A stretch of DNA of 64,000 nt from NCBI RefSeq assembly GCF_003351025.1, contig NZ_QPCG01000009.1, forward strand, positions 124,001 to 188,000, given 5' to 3'. Both the position numbers and the translations under genes were made by a program. This document shows, in pieces, positions 54,652 through 63,543 of the stretch; the stretch's first letter is position 1; the number at the start of each line of letters is the position of its first letter. The stretch comes from Mucilaginibacter endophyticus. GTDB lineage: Bacteria; Bacteroidota; Bacteroidia; Sphingobacteriales; Sphingobacteriaceae. A model generated the notes under the pieces. That model did not search any database, was not told where the DNA came from, and saw only the letters and a program-made list of their open reading frames with translations.

Positions 54652-54807
54652 CTGGTCGAAGTTTAGCGACAGCGTAACTTCGTCCTAAAATAAGGCAAGC
54701 ATTCTGCTCGCCTACCTGAAATATTAAAAAAGTTGGTCTGTTTCAGTTAAGCTGAAAGCTTAACCCGTTTTGGGATCGAAGTTACGCTGGCGCTAAACTT
54801 CGACCAG
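54652..54807. repeat. 31-bp inverted repeat, family E
   Basis: 31-base arms (54652-54682 and 54777-54807; CTGGTCGAAGTTTAGCG at the outer end) differ at one base over a 94-base loop. It lies between the barstar gene start and the lipoprotein gene start (54615-54890 otherwise holds nothing I can name). Confidence 0.8.
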
Positions 54808-54890
54808 ATAGAATGTAATACTGGTTCCCCCAAACAATATATCAAAAATTCCCTTACTTTACCATCGTTAAAAAACCTGCTGCATTACCT

Positions 54891-55916
54891 ATGCTTAAAT
54901 ATTTCCGGTGGTTTATAATAGTAGTATTGTTACTTCATGTGGCTTCCTGCCGCAAACCCGGCAATGCTTCAACTGCTTTTTACTACTGGAAAACCGGCTT
55001 CAGCCTCAACGGGCAACAGGCAGCTTTACTAAAACAAACCGGCAACAATGCTTACATCCATTTTTTTGATGTAAGCTGGAATGATCAGGAAAAACGCTCC
55101 TACCCTAATGCCGTTGTGCAGCTTAACGAAATCCCGGCAGGGCTGAACATTATTCCCGTTATCTATATCACCAATAAAACTTTTGAAAACATTACCGATA
55201 CTGCAGTAACTACCCTTGCAGTGCATTGTAACAAGCTGATTAATGAGCTGGCCACAGAAAAGAAGATCAGCTATACCGCGGTACAAGTTGACTGCGATTG
55301 GTCGCTAAGTACCCGGCTTAAATACTTCAGCTTTTTGGCGGCATTTAAAAAACTCAGCAAAAAGCAGTTGGAAGCAACCATTCGCCTACACCAGGTTAAA
55401 TTTAAAGACCGTACAGGAGTCCCCCCTGCCGACCGTGGCGTATTGATGTTTTACAATATGGGTAAGCTCAATGCCGGTCTGCATCAACCCAATTCAATTT
55501 ACAATGAAGAGGACGCCGGTAAGTATATCGATTATCTAAGTGTGTACCCTTTAAAGCTGGATATCGCCTTGCCGTTGTTCTCCTGGGCTATTCATATCCG
55601 CGATAGCAGGGTTATACAGGTTTACGGAAAAATCGGGAGGCAACAACTTGCAGACCGTTCTCATTTTGAACAGATTGAAGGGCAGGCCAACTATCGCGCC
55701 GTGACAAGCTTTTTCATGGAAGGAATTTATGTAAAACAAAATGATATTTTTAAACTTGAAGAAACGGACGGTAAAACATTGAACACCGCCGCCGAACAAA
55801 TAATACAGCATCTGCCTAAACAACAACATACAACCATCATCTACTATGAACTGGCCAACATCGACCTTTCAAAATTTAACCAGGAAACCCTTACGCAAAT
55901 TTCTGCTCGTTTTTAG
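54891..55916 (+). CDS. Predicted lipoprotein, TIM-barrel-like (first of an overlapping pair)
   Basis: 341-residue protein with lipobox HVASCRKP (Cys near residue 20). The body reads as a (beta/alpha) barrel: AYIHFFDVSWNDQEKRSYP, GLNIIPVIYITN, AVQVDCDWSLSTRLKYFSFL, LEATIRLHQVKF, GVLMFYNMG. The VQVDCDWS and IRLHQVK segments recall DUF3142-like glycoside-hydrolase-related folds, which is a tentative link. Its last 71 bp overlap the start of the next gene in another frame, so the two are co-translated. Upstream is repeat E. Confidence 0.85.
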   Translation: MLKYFRWFIIVVLLLHVASCRKPGNASTAFYYWKTGFSLNGQQAALLKQTGNNAYIHFFDVSWNDQEKRSYPNAVVQLNEIPAGLNIIPVIYITNKTFENITDTAVTTLAVHCNKLINELATEKKISYTAVQVDCDWSLSTRLKYFSFLAAFKKLSKKQLEATIRLHQVKFKDRTGVPPADRGVLMFYNMGKLNAGLHQPNSIYNEEDAGKYIDYLSVYPLKLDIALPLFSWAIHIRDSRVIQVYGKIGRQQLADRSHFEQIEGQANYRAVTSFFMEGIYVKQNDIFKLEETDGKTLNTAAEQIIQHLPKQQHTTIIYYELANIDLSKFNQETLTQISARF

Positions 55917-58128
55917 TTTATGTACACTCACTATAGCAGGTGTGATCTGGGCCTGCGCCGACTCATATGAAGAAGAGTACTCTGTTTTTACCCCCGAATA
56001 TTTTGTTAACAAACAATATTCGCCATTCTTTTACACCGGCAACGAGGTTTACTACGGCTTAGGCTATACCGACGGCAGCAATACCTGGTATAACGACAAT
56101 ATTGTTGATGAATGGTATGAGCATTTTAATCACCAATTCAATAAAACGTCGCTTCAATACCTGCTCCTTAAAGCCAGTGCGGGCGCCGTTGATTCTATCT
56201 ATCGTAAATCTACCGGTTCGCTTAAAGCGCTACCTGCTAAATATCCTGCTATTGTTACCGGCAATGTACCGGCAAAAATGCTTAACGCCTTTTACAGCTA
56301 CCTTAAGCTGGCCAAAAATGCCGAGGCTTATTCTGTGAACGATCAGTATTATTCGTGGGATAAAGTAAAACCCAATCATTCGCCGGTGAACCTGGGGCAA
56401 GCGCTGGTGGGGGCTTATGATAAAGAAACCGATCCTTTTATTAAAGAACGTATCTGGTTTCAAATGGTACGTTATTACTATTTTCTGGATGAACCATCAA
56501 ACAAAACCGTGAAACTGTTCGATCAGTTTAAAGATCATTTTCCTAAAAATCTAATTTACTATCGTACAATGGGCTACGTAGCCGGATATTATTACAGGCA
56601 AAAAAACTACGCGCTATCAAATTACCTGTACAGCCTCTGCTACGACTACACCTATAAATTGAAGATCCCGAGTTTCTGGAGTTTCCACCCGCAAAATGAA
56701 AGTGATTGGAATGCTACATTGAAGCTTGCCAAAACCCCGGAGGAAAAGATAACCTTATGGCATATGTTGGGCGTACAGTATGATGCCTCAAGAGCCATAA
56801 TAGTTATAATAGCCATCAATCCCAAATCCGAAAAGCTCGATCTGCTGCTAAGTCGCCTCATTAATGTACGGGAGGCTGGAACAGGCTGGGGAAACGCGAC
56901 TGATTCGGTCAAAAGATCCGACAATGCGGGTAAACGTTTGGTAGAAGACATCGCCTCAAAAAACAATACCGCCAAGCCTTACTATTGGAACGTTGCCGCC
57001 GGTTACCTCAACTTTTTGGATAGCAACTATACCGCAGCCGGAAAGTATTACGCAACAGCAAAAAGCCAGTTCCCCGCCGGTGACAAAATGATTGTGGCGC
57101 AGGCCAAACTGCTGGATATGATGCTATACATTAAAAGCCTGAAAAAAATGGATGCCAATGCCGAAGCTAAATTAATTGAGCCGCTTAACTGGCTTGCCAA
57201 CCTGCGCGATAATAAGCTTAAAATAAAAGATCTGCGGTTTAGCAATGCGATATCGGTTTGCAACCTGGCTATTTCCCGCCTTTATAAAAAACAAGGTAAC
57301 GCTATCAGGGAGATATGTTTTAATAACAATGCGCAGGATTTTTATGCCGATAGCGCGAGGGTGCAACACATGATAGATCTGCTCAATAAACCGGACAAAA
57401 CCGCGTTTGAGCAGGCCATGCTTCGTTATTACCCGATAACGCTAAATAATTTATATTACCATCAGGCTATCATGCTGGCTTATCAGCAAAAATTACCGGA
57501 AGCCATTGCCCAACTTAAAAAGATGACACCTGAGAATTTTTTGCTTGCCGGCAACCCTTTTACAGGCAGGTTAACCGACTGTCATGATTGTGACCATGAA
57601 GCGCCGCAAAAGCAAAAGTTTACTCCGCTGAGCTTTTTGCAAACCCTTTATACGCTGGATACCGAAATTAAGCAGGGCAAAAACGTTTACCGTAATGCTT
57701 ATGCCGCCGCCAACGCTTATTACAATATCACGTACTATGGTAATGCAAGGCTGTTCTATGAATCGGACGTGGTAGCTACCGGGCCAACCGGTCGCTATTA
57801 CTATGAAGGCGAACCGCGGATGGATGACAAACTGACTTCTATGCAGGTTGCTATAAAGTATTATCAGTTGGCCCGAAAAAACGCAGCTACCGATGAGCAA
57901 CGCGCCCGTTGTACATTTATGCTGAGCAAATGCGCGCTAAATGAAGTTTATAACGATCCTGGTTTTAACGGCTACGAAAAACTTTCCGAAGGAAAAATCA
58001 GCAAATCGGTAATTGATGCTTACTATAACTATTTTGCCGAGTTAAAGGCCAAGTATAACCAAACAGCCTATTACAAAGAGGCGCTAAAGGAGTGCGGATA
58101 TTTCAGGACTTATGCAGACAAAAAGTAA
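55846..58128 (+). CDS. Large exported protein of unknown function (second of the overlapping pair)
   Basis: 760-residue protein starting MNWPTSTFQNLTRKPLRKF, then a hydrophobic helix FLLVFSLCTLTIAGVIWAC that could be a signal or lipoprotein segment (Cys about 37), then about 700 residues with TPR/alpha-solenoid-like helices (YRTMGYVAGYYYRQKNYALSNYLYSLCYDYTY, AAGYLNFLDSNYTAAGKYYATAKSQFP, YYQLARKNAATDEQRARCTFMLSKCAL). The only usable start is ATG 55846, since the hydrophobic part is coded within the 71-bp overlap. A Cys motif DCHDCDH lies near residue 580. No named family is evident. Confidence 0.88.
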   Translation: MNWPTSTFQNLTRKPLRKFLLVFSLCTLTIAGVIWACADSYEEEYSVFTPEYFVNKQYSPFFYTGNEVYYGLGYTDGSNTWYNDNIVDEWYEHFNHQFNKTSLQYLLLKASAGAVDSIYRKSTGSLKALPAKYPAIVTGNVPAKMLNAFYSYLKLAKNAEAYSVNDQYYSWDKVKPNHSPVNLGQALVGAYDKETDPFIKERIWFQMVRYYYFLDEPSNKTVKLFDQFKDHFPKNLIYYRTMGYVAGYYYRQKNYALSNYLYSLCYDYTYKLKIPSFWSFHPQNESDWNATLKLAKTPEEKITLWHMLGVQYDASRAIIVIIAINPKSEKLDLLLSRLINVREAGTGWGNATDSVKRSDNAGKRLVEDIASKNNTAKPYYWNVAAGYLNFLDSNYTAAGKYYATAKSQFPAGDKMIVAQAKLLDMMLYIKSLKKMDANAEAKLIEPLNWLANLRDNKLKIKDLRFSNAISVCNLAISRLYKKQGNAIREICFNNNAQDFYADSARVQHMIDLLNKPDKTAFEQAMLRYYPITLNNLYYHQAIMLAYQQKLPEAIAQLKKMTPENFLLAGNPFTGRLTDCHDCDHEAPQKQKFTPLSFLQTLYTLDTEIKQGKNVYRNAYAAANAYYNITYYGNARLFYESDVVATGPTGRYYYEGEPRMDDKLTSMQVAIKYYQLARKNAATDEQRARCTFMLSKCALNEVYNDPGFNGYEKLSEGKISKSVIDAYYNYFAELKAKYNQTAYYKEALKECGYFRTYADKK

Positions 58129-58225
58129 TACGGTGAATCAAAAAGTCCCATATTTAAATTACTAAATAATTTAGCATTTTAAATATAATCTGCATATTTG
58201 CACATCTGTAATCTGCAAATCTAAA

Positions 58226-59638
58226 ATGGCCAAATCCAAGATCGCGTACTTTTGTCAAAGCTGTGGCTTTGAATCGCCCAAATGGCTGGGCAAATGCCCG
58301 TCATGCCAGCAATGGAACACCTTTGTTGAAGAGGTGATTGAAAAAGGCAATGCATCAGTACCCGCCTGGAAGCCTGCTTCAACCAGTCAGCAGCGGGCCA
58401 ACAAACCTGTGCCGGTTACGGAGATCACGTATTCCGAAGAGCACCGTGTACCTACCCCAGATAAAGAGTTTAACCGTGTTTTGGGCGGCGGCATTGTTCC
58501 GGGCTCATTGGTACTTATCGGCGGTGAGCCGGGCATAGGCAAATCGACTCTGATGCTGCAGCTTGCCCTCAACATGCCTAACCAGAAAGTGCTGTATGTG
58601 TCGGGCGAGGAAAGCGAACGACAGATCAAGATGAGGGCAGAAAGGTTGGCATCGCCCGAGGGGGGACCTATCGGCGAAGGTGCGTATATCCTTACAGAAA
58701 CCTCAACCCAAAACATTTTTAAACAAATAGAGGCACTGGAGCCGGATATGGTTGTGATCGACTCTATCCAGACCCTGCACTCGGCACATATCGAATCAAC
58801 ACCAGGCAGCGTATCACAGGTTAGGGAATGTACCGCCGAACTGCTCCGTTTTGCCAAAGAAACTTCGACACCAGTGTTTTTAATTGGCCATATCACTAAG
58901 GATGGCATGATAGCAGGCCCCAAAATACTGGAGCACATGGTTGATACCGTGTTACAGTTTGAGGGCGACAGGCATCATGTTTACCGCATATTACGCACCA
59001 TTAAAAACCGCTTCGGCTCGGCATCGGAGCTGGGCATTTATGAAATGATGGGCGAAGGCTTGCGGGAAGTATCCAATCCTTCGGAAATATTGCTCTCACA
59101 CCGGGAAGCCCCATTGAGCGGCATTACCATTTCTGCTACGTTAGAAGGGATGCGACCGATGCTGATCGAGACCCAGGCATTGGTTAGTGCGTCGGCCTAT
59201 GGTACACCGCAACGTACCGCTACCGGCTTTGATACCAAACGCATGAGCATGCTGCTGGCCGTACTGGAAAAGCGCTGTGGTTTCAGGCTGGGCGCAAAGG
59301 ATGTATTCCTGAATATTACCGGGGGCATCAGGGTTGAAGACCCCGCTATTGATCTGGGGCTTGCCGCTGCCATTATTTCATCGCACGAGGATATGCCGAT
59401 ACCCTTCAAAACCTGTTTTGCCGGCGAACTCGGACTTTCGGGCGAGATTAGGGCGGTAAACCGGGTAGAGCAGCGCATTGCCGAAGCACAAAAACTCGGC
59501 TTCAACCAGATCTTTATCTCCAAATACAACCTCCCTGCAAGCGGCCAGGATAAAAAGCGCATGGACCTCTCGCGCTACGATATCGACATCAAGATCGTAA
59601 GCAGTATTGAGGAAGTATTCAGTTTGTTGTTTGGATAG
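58226..59638 (+). CDS. radA: DNA repair protein RadA
   Basis: 470-residue ATPase for recombination intermediates. The N-terminal zinc finger has cysteines 10, 13, 24 and 27 (YFCQSCGFESPKWLGKCPSC). The Walker A GGEPGIGKST is at residues 99-108, Walker B-like MVVIDSIQTL follows, and the KNRFGS motif (IKNRFGSASELG) is present. The C-terminal Lon-like domain has VFLNITGGIRVEDPAIDLGLAAAIISS and GELGLSGEIRAVNRVEQRI. Length and motif order are normal. It follows the unknown pair by 97 bp and probably has its own promoter. Confidence 0.97.
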   Translation: MAKSKIAYFCQSCGFESPKWLGKCPSCQQWNTFVEEVIEKGNASVPAWKPASTSQQRANKPVPVTEITYSEEHRVPTPDKEFNRVLGGGIVPGSLVLIGGEPGIGKSTLMLQLALNMPNQKVLYVSGEESERQIKMRAERLASPEGGPIGEGAYILTETSTQNIFKQIEALEPDMVVIDSIQTLHSAHIESTPGSVSQVRECTAELLRFAKETSTPVFLIGHITKDGMIAGPKILEHMVDTVLQFEGDRHHVYRILRTIKNRFGSASELGIYEMMGEGLREVSNPSEILLSHREAPLSGITISATLEGMRPMLIETQALVSASAYGTPQRTATGFDTKRMSMLLAVLEKRCGFRLGAKDVFLNITGGIRVEDPAIDLGLAAAIISSHEDMPIPFKTCFAGELGLSGEIRAVNRVEQRIAEAQKLGFNQIFISKYNLPASGQDKKRMDLSRYDIDIKIVSSIEEVFSLLFG

Positions 59639-59714
59639 AAGATAAGCTTAAAGCAGAAGGCTCAAAGCAAAAAACAATTGCGCTGTACCTCGTGCTATCC
59701 TTATTATTATTTAT

Positions 59715-59996
59715 TTAAAACTTGAGATTTGTTTTAAGCCATTGCTGTACCTCTTCCTGGCTGCTAATCTCTGCCGGAAGTTTATCATGGATCAGTTTTT
59801 CCATTTTATTGCCGGTATTGGCAAAACGGTAGTCCCATATCATCATTAATTTGTTAATGAGATACACCATTTCGTTCCCCTCGTTTTTATTAAACACTGT
59901 ATGATCTGGCCTGCCATTTACACGCGGATCATTCTGAATGTAAGCAGTCCATTTATAATCGGTGTAATGTAAATTTCTTCTTGAAAAAAGGATCAT
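59715..59996 (-). CDS. Hypothetical 93-residue protein
   Basis: 93 codons from ATG 59996 (MILFSRRNLHYTDYKWTAYIQ). Charged, no membrane segment or domain I can name. NEMVYLINKLMMIWDYRFANTGNKMEKLIHDKLPAEI has a helical look. The ORF is backed by uniform codon use and a start in a free region. It is convergent to radA. Function unknown. Confidence 0.75.
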   Translation of the reverse strand: MILFSRRNLHYTDYKWTAYIQNDPRVNGRPDHTVFNKNEGNEMVYLINKLMMIWDYRFANTGNKMEKLIHDKLPAEISSQEEVQQWLKTNLKF

Positions 59997-60146
59997 AAGC
60001 CGGGAATTTCTTTAAATGTACGGATAATTAAACGAAAGCGTCAGAACGAGAGTTTTAAAAGGGTTGGCGAACCCATAGCAGGTAATAATATTGATATTAT
60101 TTTTTTGCCGATTTAATAGTAATTTCAGCGCAGATAATTTAAGTTG

Positions 60147-62021
60147 ATGAAAAAATTACTACTATTTACCGCTGCCTCCGCGCTTGCGTGCAATGTTATG
60201 GCACAGCAGGAACCGCAAAAAGCCATTTACTATTCCATATCATTTCCTAACGCCGCCCATCATGAGGCCGAAATAAGCATGACCATTCCGCAAGCGCCGG
60301 TTGGTAACTTTAGGGTACGCATGAGCCGTTCATCTGCCGGCCGATATGCAACACATGAGTTTGGCAAAAATATCTATAACGTTAAAGCTACCGATGTTGA
60401 CGGCAAAGAGTTGCCTTTAACACAGGTTGAAGGCGATGTTTATGAAGTTGGAGAACATCCGGCCACTGTAAAAGTGAACTATACGCTTTTCGGTAACTGG
60501 ACAGATGGTACTTACGCTTCTATCGATCCAAGCCATGCCCACCTGAATATGCCTGCCACTTTTATGTGGGTTGTTGGACAAGACAAACGCCCGCTTACCA
60601 TTCAGTTTGATGATCTGGATAAATACGGCTGGAAAGTAGCTTCACAGCTTAAACATGAGGGCTCAAGCGTGTACAGCGCTCCAAGTTTGCAGTACATGAT
60701 GGATAGCCCTACCGAACTATCTAACTACAATGTTAGCAGTTGGGATGTGGTAAATACCGATGGTAAGAAAGAAAAAATAAACCTTGCCATGCACTCGGAC
60801 GATAGCCAGGCTGTGATAGATAATTTCGGAAAAATGATCCAAAAGCTGGTATTGGAAGAAAAGGCAGTATTTGGCGAATTACCAGCCTACGATTTTGGCG
60901 AATATACTTTTGTAAGCGATGTAAACCCCGCTGTATCCGGTGATGGAATGGAGCACCGTAACTCCACTTCTATAACTATTCCCGCGCCTAAAGTAGAGGG
61001 GTTTGAAAACAACCTGATGGGCGTTTACGCGCACGAATATTTCCATAGCTGGAATGTGAAACGCATCCGCCCAAAATCGTTGGAGCCATTTAACTTTGAG
61101 CATGCCAACATCAGCAGCGAGCTTTGGTTTGCCGAAGGTTTCACCCAATATTACGGCGAATTATTGCTTACCCGCTCCGGCTTCAACACATTGGATGATT
61201 ACACCAAAACCATTGCAGGTTTAGTTAACCAGATTTTAAACACGCCGGGGGCCGCTAAATATTCGGCCGCACAGATGAGCCGTTATTCTGTATTTGCCGA
61301 CGCGGGCGTATCTATCGACCCTAACAATAACGTTAACGATTTTACCAGCTATTATACCTACGGTGGTGCTATCGCATTAGCGCTTGACCTTCGCTTACGC
61401 AGTGATTTTAACATGACGCTTGATGATTACATGCGCGCTGTTTGGCTTAACCGTGGCAAAGTAATGAAGCCGTATACTATTCCCGATCTGCAAAGCGATT
61501 TAGGCAAAGTAACCAACAATCCAAAATTCGCGGCCGATTTCTTTAAGCGCCACATCAACGGAACCGACAAAAATAATTACGAAGAACTATTGGCAAAAGC
61601 AGGCCTGGTTTTACAGAAAGTACAACCGGGTAAAGGCTGGGCCGGCCCGCTGGCCGCTACCCCGGGTCGCGGTCGTGCAGGCCAGGTACGTGCTGCCGAC
61701 GCCGAAGGTCTGCCAATACTTTCAAGCACAACCATAGGCACACCGGTTTATAAAGCAGGTCTTGATGCAGGCGATGTTATCCTGAAAGTTGACGGAAAAG
61801 ACATTAAAGACCAGAAAGGCTTTAGCGACATTATTGCCGATAAAAAACCGGGCGATAAAGTAATCATAAACTACAAAAACCGCACAGGCGCTCATGAAAC
61901 CACCATCACCCTTGAAGAAAATCCAAACTTTGAGGTAGTAACCTTTGAAAAGGCAGGTAAACAATTGAGCAAAGAACAGGAAACCTTCCGTAACAACTGG
62001 CTGCAATCAAAAGTCAAATAA
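60147..62021 (+). CDS. M61 family metallopeptidase with PDZ domain, exported
   Basis: 624-residue peptidase with a signal peptide ending in CNVMAQ. Zinc motif HEYFHSWNVKRIRP (residues about 297-310) with ELWFAEGFTQYYGELLL supplying the third ligand Glu and proton-relay residues is typical of glycyl aminopeptidases (M61). A PDZ-like domain begins near residue 515 (GTPVYKAGLDAGDVILKVDGKDIK). I used ATG 60147; a TTG one codon upstream is the alternative. It lies two bases from the M28 gene, one operon, so both may degrade peptides outside the cytoplasm. Confidence 0.94.
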   Translation: MKKLLLFTAASALACNVMAQQEPQKAIYYSISFPNAAHHEAEISMTIPQAPVGNFRVRMSRSSAGRYATHEFGKNIYNVKATDVDGKELPLTQVEGDVYEVGEHPATVKVNYTLFGNWTDGTYASIDPSHAHLNMPATFMWVVGQDKRPLTIQFDDLDKYGWKVASQLKHEGSSVYSAPSLQYMMDSPTELSNYNVSSWDVVNTDGKKEKINLAMHSDDSQAVIDNFGKMIQKLVLEEKAVFGELPAYDFGEYTFVSDVNPAVSGDGMEHRNSTSITIPAPKVEGFENNLMGVYAHEYFHSWNVKRIRPKSLEPFNFEHANISSELWFAEGFTQYYGELLLTRSGFNTLDDYTKTIAGLVNQILNTPGAAKYSAAQMSRYSVFADAGVSIDPNNNVNDFTSYYTYGGAIALALDLRLRSDFNMTLDDYMRAVWLNRGKVMKPYTIPDLQSDLGKVTNNPKFAADFFKRHINGTDKNNYEELLAKAGLVLQKVQPGKGWAGPLAATPGRGRAGQVRAADAEGLPILSSTTIGTPVYKAGLDAGDVILKVDGKDIKDQKGFSDIIADKKPGDKVIINYKNRTGAHETTITLEENPNFEVVTFEKAGKQLSKEQETFRNNWLQSKVK

Positions 62022-62023
62022 CT

Positions 62024-63331
62024 ATGAAGAAGATATCAATAGTAACAGCGGCATTATTAAGCGTTTCGGCTTATAGTTTTGCCCAGGATGTTAACAAACT
62101 GGTTAGTAAAGATGATGTAACCCGCATCATCAAAACGCTGTCGGCAGATGATATGCAGGGCAGGGCAACTTTTACGCCCGGCATTGAAAAGGCAGCTCAA
62201 TTCATTGAAAGCGAATATAAAAAGGCCGGTCTAAAGCCGATGGAAGGTAACACCGGTTACCGCCAAAACTTTACCATGGTGCGTTCAACCCCGGTAAGCT
62301 TAACGGTAAGTATCAATGGTAAAACAGTAGCTGCCGACAGCGCGTTTGCAAGCAGTGCCGATTCATTTAAATGGGCAGGTGATAAAGATGTACAGGTGAT
62401 TACAGTTGGCCCCGATAAGGATTTCCGCACCGAATATCGTAAAGCGTTTAAAAGCGATACCAAAACCCTTTTACTGGTTGATCCTAAATTCAAAAGCCTC
62501 TTTAGCCGTATTAAGGGCTATATTGGTGCCGGCTCAACCAATTTCAAAGGAAAAGCAAAAGCGCCAATCATATTTGTATCCGGCAAGTTTGATAACGTTA
62601 CATCATTTGATGTAAACTGCGAAGTAAAAACCCAGGAGTTGCCACTGTTTAACGTAGCAGGTATCATCCCCGGCAAGACCAAACCAAATGAATACGTAGT
62701 ATTTTCGGGCCACTATGATCACCTGGGTATCATTAAGCCTGATAAACCAGGAGTAACCGACAGCATTGCCAACGGTGCCGATGATGACGCTTCAGGTACA
62801 ACAGCCGTGTTAAGCCTGGCTAAATACTACAAAAAGCTTGACAACAATGCCCGTACCCTGATTTTTGTAGCCTTTACTGCCGAAGAGATTGGCGAATATG
62901 GCTCACAGTATTTTGCGAAACAAGTAGATGCCGATAAGGTAGTTGCCATGTTTAATATTGAAATGATTGGCAAGGCTTCAAAATTTGGTACTAACTCCGC
63001 ATTCATCACCGGTTTTGAAAGATCCGATTTTGGTAAGATCTTACAGAAGAACCTGGAAGGTACCACCTTTAAATTTTATCCGGACCCATACCCGGACCAG
63101 GACTTGTTTTACAGAAGTGATAACGCCTCGCTGGCCGAAGTTGGCGTACCTGCACACACCATCTCAACCGACCAGATTGATATAGATAAACTATACCATA
63201 CCGTTGGCGATGAGTTTAGCACACTGGATGTGGATAACATTACTTCGACGATCCGCGCGATAGCGTTGAGTTCGCGTACTATTGTTTCGGGACAGGATAC
63301 ACCAACAAGAGTGCCTAAGAAAACGGAGTAG
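62024..63331 (+). CDS. M28 family aminopeptidase, exported
   Basis: 435-residue zinc peptidase with a signal peptide (MKKISIVTAALLSVSAYSFAQ). Metal ligands are in VVFSGHYDHLG, GADDDASGTTAVL and FTAEEIGEYGS, the M28 order, with the last His near VPAHTISTDQID. It probably removes N-terminal residues from peptides made by the M61 enzyme two bases upstream. The start and spacing are clear. A family C repeat follows its stop. Confidence 0.95.
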   Translation: MKKISIVTAALLSVSAYSFAQDVNKLVSKDDVTRIIKTLSADDMQGRATFTPGIEKAAQFIESEYKKAGLKPMEGNTGYRQNFTMVRSTPVSLTVSINGKTVAADSAFASSADSFKWAGDKDVQVITVGPDKDFRTEYRKAFKSDTKTLLLVDPKFKSLFSRIKGYIGAGSTNFKGKAKAPIIFVSGKFDNVTSFDVNCEVKTQELPLFNVAGIIPGKTKPNEYVVFSGHYDHLGIIKPDKPGVTDSIANGADDDASGTTAVLSLAKYYKKLDNNARTLIFVAFTAEEIGEYGSQYFAKQVDADKVVAMFNIEMIGKASKFGTNSAFITGFERSDFGKILQKNLEGTTFKFYPDPYPDQDLFYRSDNASLAEVGVPAHTISTDQIDIDKLYHTVGDEFSTLDVDNITSTIRAIALSSRTIVSGQDTPTRVPKKTE

Positions 63332-63401
63332 AGAAATTAGAGGTTAGTGACTGGAGATTAGTTGAACGGCAGCTAACGTCCGAATCAAAAAAGTTTTTTA
63401 G

Positions 63402-63509
63402 TTCCCCTCTTGAGAGGGGGAGCGAAGGATGGAGCGATAGCGGGGGTGTGTTTCTACAATTGATTTATCAAAGTAGGAACACACCCCTCCACCCCTCTCA
63501 AGAGGGGAA
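63402..63509. repeat. Dispersed G/C-rich inverted repeat, family C copy 2
   Basis: Arms TTCCCCTCTTGAGAGGGG and its near-complement at the far end, with inner GGGGGTGTGTTTCTAC / GTAGGAACACACCCC words. It lies between M28 and the kinase gene, both on the plus strand. Confidence 0.75.
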
Positions 63510-63543
63510 TCGCACAATTCCTGCGCTTCTTAGTTTTCCCCAC

